Notes: generated from the sequence alone by a model not told the origin. A stretch of DNA of 64,000 nt from Gemmatimonadota bacterium (GCA_022826005.1 JAJDVT010000097.1:62001-126000), one strand, 5' to 3'; counted from the first letter of the stretch, positions 27,134 to 36,683 are shown. Translations and numbers: made by a program.

Positions 27134-28375
27134 TCAGTTCCTCCGCAGCCGATACCCCTCGATCCTCTGAACGTCGGTATCCGGGTCGGTAAGGGTCAGG
27201 ATGATCATCTCCTCGTCGATCCACTGTGGATGGGCCGGGACGCCCTCGACTCTGCCCAACCACCGCCCTTTGGGGTCGAAAACGCCGGGTCCGGAGAAAC
27301 CCGGCTCCCACACCCACAAGTAGCCCTCGGTGTCCACAAGTAGCCAAAGAATAGCCGGGTGAAACTCACGGGGCGGTGCGGTGGCGAGGGTCCGTTCCCA
27401 GTCTGCCCAGTCGGCGTTGGGGGTGCTTTCCGCGGCTCTCGCCTTCCAATCCGCGAGTTCCTCACTCGTGATGGGTACCGGGGCGGCGTCGCGCCGCAGG
27501 ATCCGATCGAGAGTACCGTCCGCCGCAAACTGCCGTACCTCGAATCCGTCGCCGTCGGTGACGTACACCGAAGTGGGGAACCCCCCGGCCGCGATGAAGG
27601 ACCGGCGCGGAAAGGGGGGCCACGGGAACCGGACCCACCGGCTCCTCAAGCCGATGACCTCGCCAGACCTCCACCACCCAAACGAATGAAGAACATAGGC
27701 AGTATCGATGCGGAGGTATTCCACGGGAGATCGCCGGATCTCGCCCGGCTGGAGCAGGGGACGGTCCCGCAGGCCGCGCCCCACGATGAAGGAGCCGTCC
27801 AGGAGGGGGATCCTGATCGACTCCGGCGAGGTTTCCGCGGCCGTCCGCGTCCTGGCGAGAACGGTCGCGACATCGATCGGGCGTTTGCGCAGAAAACGGC
27901 CCGTTGAGTCGAAGTGGTTGACCCCGGTGAACATGTAGTCCCACACCGCTATGGTGTCGCCCGGCAGGACCTGGATGTGCTGGGGGCGGACGAACTCGCC
28001 CGGGCCTTCCCCTGTGCGCCCGATCATCGTCACCAGCTCGCCGGTCGGCTCGAAGAGGAAGACCGCCTCCTCACCGCCGGAGTGGACCAGGATGTTCCCG
28101 TTTGAGAGACGGGCCAGACCGCGCACCTGCCAGATCAGCTGCGACGGATCGTCGGGCGATTCAATGACATTGGTGCCCCCGATCACGAATTCGGGGTCCG
28201 GATCCACGCTCCAGAGCGCGGAGTCGCCCCACTCGGGGGCGTGGTTCTCGACGATTTCGATGCCGGCCGAGTCCCACACCGTTACGCGCGGCGCCTCGGG
28301 TTCGAGCGGAGGCTGGTCGCAGGCGATCCCGGCGATCGCCAGGGCGATCAGGGTTCGCGAGCCGGTGACCCTCAT
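27134..28375 (-). CDS. 6-bladed beta-propeller lipoprotein coupled to vapBC
   Basis: 413 aa. Signal and lipobox ALAIAGIAC (Cys about residue 19), then the subfamily signature WDSAGIEIVENHAPEW. The hallmark GEGPGEFVRPQHIQVLPGD lies near residue 125, and the C-terminal motif is DPDTDVQRIEGYRL. It belongs to the same subfamily as the genes at 29102, 37690, 39084, 40466 and 42569. Its ATG overlaps the vapC stop (ATGA), so it is the third gene of a vapB-vapC-propeller operon. Confidence 0.85.
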   Translation of the reverse strand: MRVTGSRTLIALAIAGIACDQPPLEPEAPRVTVWDSAGIEIVENHAPEWGDSALWSVDPDPEFVIGGTNVIESPDDPSQLIWQVRGLARLSNGNILVHSGGEEAVFLFEPTGELVTMIGRTGEGPGEFVRPQHIQVLPGDTIAVWDYMFTGVNHFDSTGRFLRKRPIDVATVLARTRTAAETSPESIRIPLLDGSFIVGRGLRDRPLLQPGEIRRSPVEYLRIDTAYVLHSFGWWRSGEVIGLRSRWVRFPWPPFPRRSFIAAGGFPTSVYVTDGDGFEVRQFAADGTLDRILRRDAAPVPITSEELADWKARAAESTPNADWADWERTLATAPPREFHPAILWLLVDTEGYLWVWEPGFSGPGVFDPKGRWLGRVEGVPAHPQWIDEEMIILTLTDPDTDVQRIEGYRLRRN

Positions 28376-28776
28376 CGATCCCCCCGCAACACCACGCACC
28401 CGACGCGTTCGACCCGCGAGAAGTGAGCGTCGCAGGTCAGGATCACGCTCGATGTGCGCGCCGCGCAGGCAGCGATCCAGATGTCGTTGGCTGGCAGCGG
28501 TGTTCCGGCAGTCCGCAGTTCCGCGACCAGATGAGCGTACTCGTGGGCGACTTCGTCGTCCAGCGGGATGGTTTCGACCACGGGGTGCGCCAGGAACTCT
28601 CTCAGGCGCTCCGCATCCCGCTCGTGCCGTCTGCCCAGCACGAATCCCGTGTACAGCTCTCCCAGGGCGATCACGGGGAAGCCGATCCAGCTGGCCCCGT
28701 CTATCGCCGCGACGGCACGGGAGTCGCCCCGCAGGAACTCGATGTAGGCGGACGTGTCGAGACAGTAGCGGCTCAC
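28372..28776 (-). CDS. vapC: VapC-type PIN-domain toxin
   Basis: 134 aa. The PIN acidic residues are all present: Asp in YCLDTSAYIEFL, Glu in ALGELYTGF, Asp in PANDIWIAACA and Asp in ILTCDAHFSRV. VapC toxins are Mg-dependent RNases, often acting on tRNA or rRNA. The GTG start overlaps the vapB stop (GTGA) and the stop overlaps the propeller start, so translation of all three is probably coupled. Confidence 0.9.
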   Translation of the reverse strand: MSRYCLDTSAYIEFLRGDSRAVAAIDGASWIGFPVIALGELYTGFVLGRRHERDAERLREFLAHPVVETIPLDDEVAHEYAHLVAELRTAGTPLPANDIWIAACAARTSSVILTCDAHFSRVERVGCVVLRGDR

Positions 28777-29018
28777 TTCCACATCTCGGGGTCGATGTCG
28801 CCGAACGGGGCGAGGAGGCAGGTGAACTCCCGGGCGCGCTCTTCGCTCCACTCGCCGGCCAGCCGGCCCAGGCCGTTGGAACGGCGGGTTCCGACGCCCA
28901 GGCTCTGCTTGAGCAGGTCGATCGCGGTGCGATTCAGCGACTGACCGCGCCGCCGCTTTTCGCGCTCGAGAGCGGCGGCGAGCTCGGGCGGTACGTTGCG
29001 GATGGTGATGGCCTTCAT
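28773..29018 (-). CDS. vapB: ribbon-helix-helix VapB-type antitoxin
   Basis: 81 aa. The N-terminal half is an Arc/MetJ-like ribbon-helix-helix domain (MKAITIRNVPPELAAALERE, then RRGQSLNRTAIDLLKQSL). The C-terminal tail (WSEERAREFTCLL, FGDIDPEMW) would wrap VapC. It neutralises the toxin and should repress its own promoter. A short dyad GATGA-N2-TCATC just upstream (near 29055) could be part of its operator. Confidence 0.88.
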   Translation of the reverse strand: MKAITIRNVPPELAAALEREKRRRGQSLNRTAIDLLKQSLGVGTRRSNGLGRLAGEWSEERAREFTCLLAPFGDIDPEMWK

Positions 29019-29101
29019 GATGACTCCGGAGTAATGCTTTCAACTGAAGTCAAATGATGATGTCATCGGAGTCGGCGGTCAAGGTGGGGGCGTCATCCCA
29101 C

Positions 29102-30355
29102 TCAATCCCGCCGAAGCCGATACCCCTCGATCCTCTGAACATCGGTATCCGGATCCGACCTGAGCACGAGGATCATCTCCTCGTCAATCCACCGTACACC
29201 GGCGGGCACGCCCTCCACGCTCCCCAGCCACCGTCCGCCAGAGTCGAATACGTCGGCTCCGGAATCTCCCGGGCCCCAGACCCACAGGAAGCCTTCGGTG
29301 TCCACGACGAGCCACCGGATTGCCGGGTGGAACTCCCGCGGCGGCGCCGAGGCCAGCGAGCGCTCCCATTCCGGCCAACCCAAGTCGGGGTAACCGTCAA
29401 TCGCGGAGCGCTTCCATTCGCTCAGCTCCTCGGGGGTTATGGGAACGGGATCTGTCTCGCGCCTGATGATCCGCCGGAGGGTGCCATCCGGTGCGAACTG
29501 ATGGATGCCGTACCATTCTCCGTCCGCCACATGGACCGACAGCGGGTCTCCGCCGGCCGCTACGCGGGGGTACACCGGGAAGGGTGGCCACGGGTAGGAG
29601 AGCTGGTGCGTCGAACCGAGCCTTTCTCCCCATCTCCACCACCCGAACGAATGAAGGGAGTAGTCAGTGTCGATACGCAGGTACTCCTCAGGACGCCGCT
29701 GTATTTCGCCCGGAGCAGGCGGGGCTTGGTCCCGAAGCCCGCGTTGCACAACGAAGGAGCCGTCCGGAAGGGGAATCAGGATGGACTCCGGGGAGTATTC
29801 CGTGGCCGTCCGGGTAATGGCGAGCACGGTCGCGACATCAAGCTGCCGCGCGCCGACGAAGGTCCCCGTCGGGTCGAAGTGGTTGACCCGGGTGAAGCCG
29901 TAGTCCCACACCGCAATGGTGTCGCCGGGCAGCACCTGAATGTGCTGGGGTCGGACGAACTCGCCGGGACCCTGGCCCTTGCGCCCGATCCTCGTCACCA
30001 GTTCGCCGGTCGGCTCGAAGAGGAAGACCGCCTCCTCACCGCCGGAGTGCACCAGCACCCTGCCGTTCGAGAGACGGGTCAGGCCCAGCACCCGCCACAC
30101 GAGGTGGGACGGATCGGCCCGCGTATCCACCACGGCCGAGCCGCCGATCACGAATGCGGGCTCCGGATCCACGCTCCAGAAGGCGGAGTCGCCCGATTCG
30201 GGGGCGTGGTTCTCGACGATTTCGATGCCGGCCGAGTCCCACACCGTGACGCGCGGGGCCTCGGGCTCAGGTGGGGGCTGGTCGCAGGCGACACCGAAGA
30301 TGGCCAGTGCGGCCGAAAATCGGAGCCGCCGGGACGAGACTGGCAGAGAAAGCAT
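29102..30355 (-). CDS. 6-bladed beta-propeller lipoprotein
   Basis: 417 aa with lipobox ALAIFGVAC (Cys about residue 24), WDSAGIEIVENHAPES and the hallmark GQGPGEFVRPQHIQVLPGD. It is very similar over its whole length to the neighbouring 27134-28375 gene, so the two are recent tandem duplicates separated by the vapBC pair. It is divergent from the shortened propeller gene at 30468, with a 112-bp promoter region between. Confidence 0.85.
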   Translation of the reverse strand: MLSLPVSSRRLRFSAALAIFGVACDQPPPEPEAPRVTVWDSAGIEIVENHAPESGDSAFWSVDPEPAFVIGGSAVVDTRADPSHLVWRVLGLTRLSNGRVLVHSGGEEAVFLFEPTGELVTRIGRKGQGPGEFVRPQHIQVLPGDTIAVWDYGFTRVNHFDPTGTFVGARQLDVATVLAITRTATEYSPESILIPLPDGSFVVQRGLRDQAPPAPGEIQRRPEEYLRIDTDYSLHSFGWWRWGERLGSTHQLSYPWPPFPVYPRVAAGGDPLSVHVADGEWYGIHQFAPDGTLRRIIRRETDPVPITPEELSEWKRSAIDGYPDLGWPEWERSLASAPPREFHPAIRWLVVDTEGFLWVWGPGDSGADVFDSGGRWLGSVEGVPAGVRWIDEEMILVLRSDPDTDVQRIEGYRLRRD

Positions 30356-30467
30356 GACCTCTCCAAGGGGATGCTGCCGCGAAACCCGTGTTACCGATAT
30401 CTCGTTGTGGGCGGTAGCGGTCTGGCTCGCCCCGCCGGTCCAACAACTGCAAACGTGGGAGGATCGA

Positions 30468-31070
30468 ATGTCCCGTGCAAGAACCGCACCGATCCTCGCG
30501 CTGCCCGCCTTGGCCGCCTGCGCCGACGGCTCCCCAGCTCACATCACCGAGCTGTCCATCGACACGCTCCCGAACGGGTCGACTTCCCCGAGCAGACGGT
30601 CCGATGGCGAAGACCGGGGCGGGCGCTATGAGATTCGCCACATCGACCTGGCAAGCGGCGACACGCTGCGCACGATCGTCCGGCAGTACGAGCCCGTCGC
30701 GATATCCGACGCCATGCGGGTTGCCGGGGTGGAGGCGGCGTTGCAGAACGTCCGGGTCGACCGAGGCCTTCGGTTGGCCGAACGGCCCTCGGAAAGGGCG
30801 ATGCGGGTGGTGCCCCACGTGTATCCGCCCTTCGAGAGCTTCTACCGATCCCGGGACGGCACGCTGTGGGTGCGTCGCTACATCGGGGAAGGCGTCCAGA
30901 GCTTCGACATCTTCGACGAGCAGGGGAGACTTCTCGGGCAGCCCGAACTCCCGGCCGGCTTCGGCTCGATGTCGGTGAGGGGGATCAGGGAGGACCGGAT
31001 GTACGTGATCGACACGGACGAGCTGGGGGTGGACTACGTGGTGCGGCTGGAGATCGTGAAGCCGGAATAG
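30468..31070 (+). CDS. internally shortened propeller-like lipoprotein
   Basis: 200 aa, about half the usual length. Lipobox ALPALAAC (Cys about residue 18), a start with GGGAGGA upstream, then an N-terminal piece HITELSIDTLPNG. The sequence then jumps to late-blade sequence RYEIRHIDLASGDTLRTIVR and ends with RDGTLWVRRYIGE and [24 protein letters not shown]. The GPGEF blade is absent. An internal deletion that kept the frame is likely. It may be a pseudogene or a partial propeller, and no function is claimed. Its 3' end overlaps the convergent lipoprotein gene by 37 bp. Confidence 0.5.
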   Translation: MSRARTAPILALPALAACADGSPAHITELSIDTLPNGSTSPSRRSDGEDRGGRYEIRHIDLASGDTLRTIVRQYEPVAISDAMRVAGVEAALQNVRVDRGLRLAERPSERAMRVVPHVYPPFESFYRSRDGTLWVRRYIGEGVQSFDIFDEQGRLLGQPELPAGFGSMSVRGIREDRMYVIDTDELGVDYVVRLEIVKPE

Positions 31071-31717
31071 GATTGGTCCGCCACATCCGCGGGCACCGCC
31101 GCCACGGGCTCCTCGCACGGAGCCCAATCGGGCAACGGACCGCGTGCCGTCGTCTGCGGTGCCTCCAGAAAGTGCGCCACCGGAGCCGCGAATTCGGCCA
31201 GCCAGACGCGCGTGATCAGCGTGGCCAACCCCGGCCCCGCGTCTCCGATCGTCGTGATCTGGAGTTCAACCGCGGCCTCGAGCTGCCCGCCAGCCTCCCG
31301 AAACATGGCCCTTCGCCAGACGAGGCGACCGTAGGCGATGCTTGCACACCCGGGCTCGGCGCTCAGCTCGACCGCCATGCTGTCCGCAAGCGTGTCCCAT
31401 CGGTCCGCGGCATCGTCGCCGGATAGCTCCTCGTCGACCCGGTGGACGTAGATCAGCCTCGACTGCCGGGCGGGCGGCCACTGGTCGCCGGTGAACTCGT
31501 ATTGGAACCGGCCCCGGGTGTGCTCTTCCAATACCCACCCGCTGTCCGGCTCCAACCAGATGCCGGGACGGGCGAGGCGAAGGTCCTGGAAGGTCATCCC
31601 CAACTGCACGTTGTACGGGAAGGGACTTGAATCCGGCAGGTCGACAGGCGGGTCGGCACAGGCGGCCGCCACGATGGCCAGGCCGATAACGATCCGTGAA
31701 GAGTTTCTTCTGATCAA
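31034..31717 (-). CDS. lipoprotein of unknown function
   Basis: 227 aa from TTG 31717, which follows AGGAAAGG and begins a lipoprotein signal ([18 protein letters not shown], Cys about residue 20). The mature part starts with [21 protein letters not shown], a pattern like small envelope proteins that measure sequence or ligand fit, followed by beta-rich sequence. No family was recognised. A longer start at 31786 is possible but would put about 23 polar residues before the signal. Confidence 0.55.
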   Translation of the reverse strand: MIRRNSSRIVIGLAIVAAACADPPVDLPDSSPFPYNVQLGMTFQDLRLARPGIWLEPDSGWVLEEHTRGRFQYEFTGDQWPPARQSRLIYVHRVDEELSGDDAADRWDTLADSMAVELSAEPGCASIAYGRLVWRRAMFREAGGQLEAAVELQITTIGDAGPGLATLITRVWLAEFAAPVAHFLEAPQTTARGPLPDWAPCEEPVAAVPADVADQSYSGFTISSRTT

Positions 31718-31935
31718 GAGGTCACCTTTCCTCGGTACGCCGCCGCGGGTCTCACCGATCCGGTCGGAACACGATGCATCCCACACGTGTGATCCGCGTG
31801 ATGTGGAAATCGGTTGTCAGTGCAGCAGTCGACTTGCTCGCGGCGCAGGCCGTCGACCGGGCCCGCCACCTGAGCGGTGATACGTTACAGTTCGCGTGTG
31901 ATGTCGACTACCACCAGGAGGTTTGCGACGTGCCG

Positions 31936-32220
31936 ATGAAGAACCCACCCCATCCGGGCCTGTCCGTGCGCCATGATTGTCTGGAGCCGCTGGGGCTCAC
32001 CGTGACGGCGGCGGCGCAGAGGCTCGGAGTCAGCCGAAAGCAGCTTTCGGAACTGGTCAACGGCCGTTCGGGCATCTCTCCCGAAATGGCGATCCGTCTG
32101 GACAAGGCGTTCGGAGGCGGCGCGGATACCTGGTATCGCCTTCAATCGGCGTATGAGCTTGCGCAGGCCATGAAGAACGCCGACCGGATCCATGTCGAGA
32201 GGATACCGACCCCGGTTTGA
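31936..32220 (+). CDS. higA: HigA-type helix-turn-helix antitoxin
   Basis: 94 aa. The N-terminus [19 protein letters not shown] and the HTH ([26 protein letters not shown]) followed by [13 protein letters not shown] and [14 protein letters not shown] match the HigA/VapI family. HigA represses its operon and neutralises the HigB RNase. The upstream frame ends in CDVDYHQE, which resembles only the last residues of HigB (VDYH), so the toxin seems lost and higA is an orphan. GTG 31930 is an alternative start. Confidence 0.85.
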   Translation: MKNPPHPGLSVRHDCLEPLGLTVTAAAQRLGVSRKQLSELVNGRSGISPEMAIRLDKAFGGGADTWYRLQSAYELAQAMKNADRIHVERIPTPV

Positions 32221-32254
32221 TGTCTTGGCAAAAAGGCCGTCGGGACCCTGATAC

Positions 32255-33382
32255 CTATTGCTGCGCTACCACCGCCGCCGCGATCAATCCCCCGTGCTCG
32301 CGCCCGTTCTCGATGAAGATCTTGTTCGCGTTGAACCCGGCCGCGATCACGCCCGCGATGTAGACGCCCGGCACGTTCGTCTCCATGGTGGCGCGGTCGT
32401 GGTCGGGGATGCCGGTGCGGGAGTCGGTGTGGACGCCGAGGCTGTGCAGCAGGGTGCGGTCGGGGCGCCAGCCGGTCATGGCGAGCACCCAGTCGCAGGG
32501 GACTTGGGTGGCTGCGCCGGGGTCGGGGAGTGCCTCGGTGGCCGGGGCAGGGTCCGCCGGCGCCTCGGTGGCTGTGCTGGTGGCGTCCCCTGGCGTGGCC
32601 ATGCCGGTGGAGTCGCGCACGATCGTGGCCGTGCCGGGGCCAAGCCGGGCGACCCGCGATCCCCAGTGCATGGGGATCTCGCCGCTCGCGATGCGGTTGT
32701 CGATGTCGGGCCGGACCCATGGCTTGACGCCGCGGTCGAAGACGTCCAGGAAGTGCACCATGCGCACCCGCACGCCGTTGCGGTAGAGCTCCAGCGCGGC
32801 TTCGACCGCCGAGTTTCCGCCACCCACGACCGTCACGTCCTGGTCGAAGAACGGGTAGGGCTCCTTGTAGTAATGGATGACGCGGTCGTGCGGCTGTCCG
32901 TCCTCCAGATCAAGGCGGTTGGGCTTGCCGAATCCGCCGGTGGCGATGACGACGGCCTGGGCGCGAATGCGGTGATCGCGGCCCGCGCGGGTGCGGGTGG
33001 AGAGGACGAACCCGCTGTCCGCCGACGTGGTTGCTGACTGGTCCTGGGGGTCGGTCATGGCACCCGGTCGAGCGCGGTCAATCCCCGTCACCTCCTCATA
33101 CTGCCGCACCTTCAGCCCATGATGCGCGACCACGCGGCGATAGTAGGCCAGCGCCTGTTGCCTCGTCGGCTTCGCATCCGGGATTGTGAACGGCACGCCG
33201 CCGATCTCCAGCCGCTCGGCAGTGGAGAAGAAGGTCATGTAGTAGGGGTAGTGCGTCAGCGATTCCGTGATGCAGCCGCGGTCGAAGACGGCGTAGCGGA
33301 GTCCTTCCTTCTTCGCGGCCACAGCCACGGCCAGGCCGCACGGCCCGGCCCCGACGATTGCCAGGTCAAGCGGCCCGGCCAT
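32255..33382 (-). CDS. ypdA: YpdA-like FAD/NAD(P)-dependent disulfide reductase
   Basis: 375 aa. The N-terminal FAD site is IVGAGPCGLAVAVA (residues about 9-22), and a second nucleotide site VTVVGGGNSAVEAALEL lies near residue 185. The family-specific stretch YPYYMTFFSTAERLEIGG-PF is present. YpdA (Bdr) reduces bacillithiol disulfide in organisms that make that thiol; here the thiol is not known. An Ala/Thr/Pro-rich insertion at about residues 262-300 is not typical. The gene abuts the amidohydrolase upstream of it (stop 33383, start 33382), suggesting co-transcription. Confidence 0.85.
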   Translation of the reverse strand: MAGPLDLAIVGAGPCGLAVAVAAKKEGLRYAVFDRGCITESLTHYPYYMTFFSTAERLEIGGVPFTIPDAKPTRQQALAYYRRVVAHHGLKVRQYEEVTGIDRARPGAMTDPQDQSATTSADSGFVLSTRTRAGRDHRIRAQAVVIATGGFGKPNRLDLEDGQPHDRVIHYYKEPYPFFDQDVTVVGGGNSAVEAALELYRNGVRVRMVHFLDVFDRGVKPWVRPDIDNRIASGEIPMHWGSRVARLGPGTATIVRDSTGMATPGDATSTATEAPADPAPATEALPDPGAATQVPCDWVLAMTGWRPDRTLLHSLGVHTDSRTGIPDHDRATMETNVPGVYIAGVIAAGFNANKIFIENGREHGGLIAAAVVAQQ

Positions 33383-35158
33383 TCAGCTGATCGGCCGCCC
33401 CTGCCGCAGCACCACTTCGCCCGGCAGCGCGTCCGTGAACTCGCCGGCATCGACCGTCAGCACCCCGTTCACCATCACGTAGTCGACCCCTTCGCTGTAC
33501 AGCGCCGGCTCCAGCACGGTCGCGCGGTCCTGGATGCGGTCGTAGTCGAAGACGACGATGTCCGCCTTGAACCCCTCGCGCAGCAGGCCGCGGTCCTCCA
33601 GCCCGATGATGCGCGCCGGCAGCCCGGTCATCGAACGGACGGCGAAGGGCAGCGAAATCGCGTTCAGCTCCTTCACGTAGCGCGCGATCTTGCGGGTGAA
33701 GGCGCCGAAATGCCGCGGGTGCGCCCCCGGGACCGACGCGAAGCCGGGAACGCCGTCGATCCCGCTCACTCCGGCGTCGGACGCCGTCGCGGTGTAGTCC
33801 TGCCGATAGTAGTTGACGACGTCCATGTCGTGCATCCCGTAGCCGCGCGTCCGCGCCCCGCCGAGGAGGCCCGGATAGCCGTTGAGCGCCATGTGCACGA
33901 CCACTTCCTGGTAGGTCATGCCCATCTCGGTGCCGAGTTCGGCGAGCGTCTTGCCCACGAAGTCGCGGTCGGGATAGTCCACCACCACCACCCGGTCCGC
34001 CCCGCCGTTGTGGTCCACGATCCAGGCGATGTCCCGCTCGATGAGGCCGCGGGTGGCGGGGTCGTTCCAGCGCCGGGTGAGGTGCTGGCGGGCGTTGTCG
34101 AACATGCCGTCCGCGTTGTAGACGGGACTGTCGCGCCCGCCGCTGGTGTCGACGCTGTCGTGCACGAGGCTCCAGCGGGGGATCATCGGGCGCGCGCCGC
34201 CTCCGAAGGTTTCGTAGGGATAGACGTCGAGGTACACCTCCAGCCCTTCGGCGCGGGCCGCGTTCACGATCACCGTGTCGTAGGCCGAGCGCCCGAAGCT
34301 GGAACGGCCGCGGGACTTGTGGTGGCTGGCGACGACGCGAATCCCCGTCTCGCGCGCGATGTTGATCGTCTCCTCCAAGCCCTGCAGTCCGTCCACCGGC
34401 CAGTCGTCGACCATGCTGGGGAGCTGCCAGAGCGGCATGATCGCCTCGCTGCGCTGGTGCGCGATGTAGAAGCCGTCGTACGGCGCCACCACCGACGCGA
34501 GCGCCACGATCTCCTCGGGCTCGCTGAAGCGGGCGGGACGGTATTCGACGCCTGCGCCGAGCCCCCAGGCTCCCGCCTCCATTCCCTCCCGGACGTATTC
34601 CTGCATCCGCGCGATCTCCTGCTCGGTGGCCGGGCGTTCGTAGTCGCTCCCCATGACGTAGCCGCGCACCGTGCTGTGGCCGACCATCGGGACGAAGTTC
34701 ATCGCGTGTCCCTGGGACCGGAGCGCCGAGATTTCTGCGGTGATCGGCCAGCGGGCGTTGCGGCCGTCCGGGGCCCCGATCACCGTGGTAAGACCCTGGC
34801 TGTTGAGGCTCCTTGCCCGCCGCGGTTCGAGGTAGAGGGACGTCATGGCGCGGTCGGCGTGCGAGTGCAGGTCGATGAAGCCGGGGCTGACGTACATGCC
34901 GCTCGCGTCGATGACTCGCCGGGCGGTGGCGCCGGGCATTCGGGCGATGCGGACGATGCGGTCCCCGTTGATGGCGATGTCGGCGCGGAACCAGTCGTTG
35001 CCGGTGCCGTCGAGGACGCGGCCGTTGCGGATGAGGATGTCGTAGTCCTGGGCGGCGGCGGGGGTGGGGGCGGCTGCGGTGAGGAGGGCGGCCGCGAGCA
35101 GGCCGAGGAAATGTAAAGACGGCTTTACCAAATGTCGTGTCGGCTTTACAGTTCTCAT
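33383..35158 (-). CDS. secreted D-aminoacylase-type amidohydrolase
   Basis: 591 aa. A signal peptide (about residues 15-36, LLAAALLTAAAPTPAAA) precedes an amidohydrolase of the N-acyl-D-amino-acid deacylase type. The metal motif is SPGFIDLHSHADRAM, then MVGHSTVRGYVMG, HHKSRGRSS, and PGAHPRHFGAFTR with GLPARIIGLEDRG-LREGFKADIVVFD. These zinc enzymes release D-amino acids from N-acyl forms. The start overlaps the upstream amidohydrolase stop (ATGA). Codons about 3-15 coincide with an IS-end-like repeat (35112-35150), giving an odd VKPTRHLVKPS leader. Confidence 0.88.
   Translation of the reverse strand: MRTVKPTRHLVKPSLHFLGLLAAALLTAAAPTPAAAQDYDILIRNGRVLDGTGNDWFRADIAINGDRIVRIARMPGATARRVIDASGMYVSPGFIDLHSHADRAMTSLYLEPRRARSLNSQGLTTVIGAPDGRNARWPITAEISALRSQGHAMNFVPMVGHSTVRGYVMGSDYERPATEQEIARMQEYVREGMEAGAWGLGAGVEYRPARFSEPEEIVALASVVAPYDGFYIAHQRSEAIMPLWQLPSMVDDWPVDGLQGLEETINIARETGIRVVASHHKSRGRSSFGRSAYDTVIVNAARAEGLEVYLDVYPYETFGGGARPMIPRWSLVHDSVDTSGGRDSPVYNADGMFDNARQHLTRRWNDPATRGLIERDIAWIVDHNGGADRVVVVDYPDRDFVGKTLAELGTEMGMTYQEVVVHMALNGYPGLLGGARTRGYGMHDMDVVNYYRQDYTATASDAGVSGIDGVPGFASVPGAHPRHFGAFTRKIARYVKELNAISLPFAVRSMTGLPARIIGLEDRGLLREGFKADIVVFDYDRIQDRATVLEPALYSEGVDYVMVNGVLTVDAGEFTDALPGEVVLRQGRPIS
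35112..35150. repeat. doubled IS-end-like motif inside the amidohydrolase 5' end
   Basis: TGTAAAGACGGCTTTACC is followed by AAATGTCGTG and TCGGCTTTACAG, so a GGCTTTAC block occurs twice in 39 bp. It encodes the repeated VKP of the leader of the downstream amidohydrolase. Related blocks lie at 1640-1682, 44338-44352 and 50701-50728. Confidence 0.4.
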
Positions 35159-36654
35159 CTCTCGATCATCCTTCCCACGATGGCCTGGCCCGGCATCGCA
35201 CCCTCGACGTTCTCTCCGTCGCGAACGACGAACTCGCCGCCAACCAGCACATGCATTACTCCGACGGAATAGGACAGGTCCTCTTCGAAGGTGGCGGTAT
35301 CGATGATGCGGTCCGGCTCGAACACCGCGATATCGGCGTCCATCCCGACCTGCAACCGCCCCTTGCGGGCCGCCTGGTCGGTCATCCCTTCCAGCCGCCG
35401 GGCGGGCATGATGGTGATCTTCGCCAGCGCGTCCATCAGCGGCAGGAGACCGCCGTCCCTCGCATAGTGTCCCAGGAAGCGCGAAAAGGTGCCCGCGCCC
35501 CGGGGATGCGCGCCCGGAGCATAGCGCATTCCGTCGGAAGCGACCATCACGAAATCGCTCGCGAGCGCCTCGCGGATCCACTCGTCCCTCATCATGTGGA
35601 TGATCACCGTGCCGCCCTGCTGACGGTTGCTGCGGAAGGTCTCGGCCGTCAGCCGCTCGCCGGAGTCCTGCAATTGGACATCACCGTAGCTGATCTGGAG
35701 TTTCTCCTGCCAGCCGGGGTCGAAGATGGCGGACTCGATGCCGGTCGACGCCGCGGTGTAGGGGTAGGCCTCGGTGGTGACGTCGAATCCGCGGCTCTGG
35801 ACGCCGCCGATGAGGTCGAGGACGGGTGCGATGTTCCAGAGGCTGGAGCTGTTGACGTGGACGATGTGGAGCGACGCGCCGGTGGCCACCGCGTTGGCGA
35901 GCACCTCCTGCATGGCGCTGATGGTCATGTCGCGGACGTGCGTGTAGATGGTCGTGTTGGTTTCGGCCGCGAACTTGAAGACTTCGAGGATCTCCTCCAG
36001 CGAGGCGCCCGGGTAGTACTGGTGCGCCATCCCGATCCCGAGGGCGCCTTCGGAGAGGCCGCGTTGCAGGGCGTTGCGGAGCGCGGGGTAGTCCTCGCGG
36101 GCGACCGGATCGTAGCGGCCCGCCGACCCCGCGGACCCGAGTTCGCGCTGCCCGGCGTTCCGATCGGTGTCGAGCATCGCGCGGGCCTGCTCCAGCGCGG
36201 CGACCCGTTCCGGCATGGCCCAGGCCCGATTGGACATGTGCGAAACGGTCGCGCCGTAGTTGAGGATCGCGCCCTCGCCCCTCCGTGCCAGGAACGCCGC
36301 CGGACTCGCTGCTCCGCTCTCCAGCTCGAGCGCGGTGGTGACCCCGTCCCGCGCCTGGAACTCGTTGGCACGGTTGGACTGCCCGTGCGCGTGCAGGTCG
36401 ATGAAGCCCGGCGCGACGACCAGCCCCGTGACGTCCACCACGATCTCGCCCGTGAGCGGATCCTCCGAGATCGCGACGATCTCCGAACCGCGAATCCCCA
36501 CGTTGCGGACCGCGTCGAGGCCCGTTTCGGGGTCCATGACGCGCCCTCCCGACAGCACGATGTCGTAGCTGTTCTGCGCGGTGAGGGGGGCGGGGAGGGG
36601 GAGGGTGGCGGTGGCCGCGACGAGCGGGGTAAGGAGGGTGGACGGTCGGCGCAT
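35155..36654 (-). CDS. secreted D-aminoacylase/dihydroorotase-like amidohydrolase
   Basis: 499 aa from ATG 36654, which begins a signal peptide (LLTPLVAATATLPLPAPLTAQ). Motifs: APGFIDLHAHGQSN (metal HxH), TTALELESGA, YTHVRD, HIVHVNSS, and SDGMRYAPGAHPRGAGTFSRFLG with PARRLEGMTDQAARKGRLQVGMDADIAVF. It is a paralogous type to the downstream gene, which it overlaps by 4 bp. Both probably act on N-acylated or D-amino acid peptides outside the cytoplasm. An upstream start at 36690 would add 12 residues. Confidence 0.87.
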   Translation of the reverse strand: MRRPSTLLTPLVAATATLPLPAPLTAQNSYDIVLSGGRVMDPETGLDAVRNVGIRGSEIVAISEDPLTGEIVVDVTGLVVAPGFIDLHAHGQSNRANEFQARDGVTTALELESGAASPAAFLARRGEGAILNYGATVSHMSNRAWAMPERVAALEQARAMLDTDRNAGQRELGSAGSAGRYDPVAREDYPALRNALQRGLSEGALGIGMAHQYYPGASLEEILEVFKFAAETNTTIYTHVRDMTISAMQEVLANAVATGASLHIVHVNSSSLWNIAPVLDLIGGVQSRGFDVTTEAYPYTAASTGIESAIFDPGWQEKLQISYGDVQLQDSGERLTAETFRSNRQQGGTVIIHMMRDEWIREALASDFVMVASDGMRYAPGAHPRGAGTFSRFLGHYARDGGLLPLMDALAKITIMPARRLEGMTDQAARKGRLQVGMDADIAVFEPDRIIDTATFEEDLSYSVGVMHVLVGGEFVVRDGENVEGAMPGQAIVGRMIER

Positions 36655-36683
36655 CGGGCCGGGTCGAAGCCTCTTGTGCAGTG

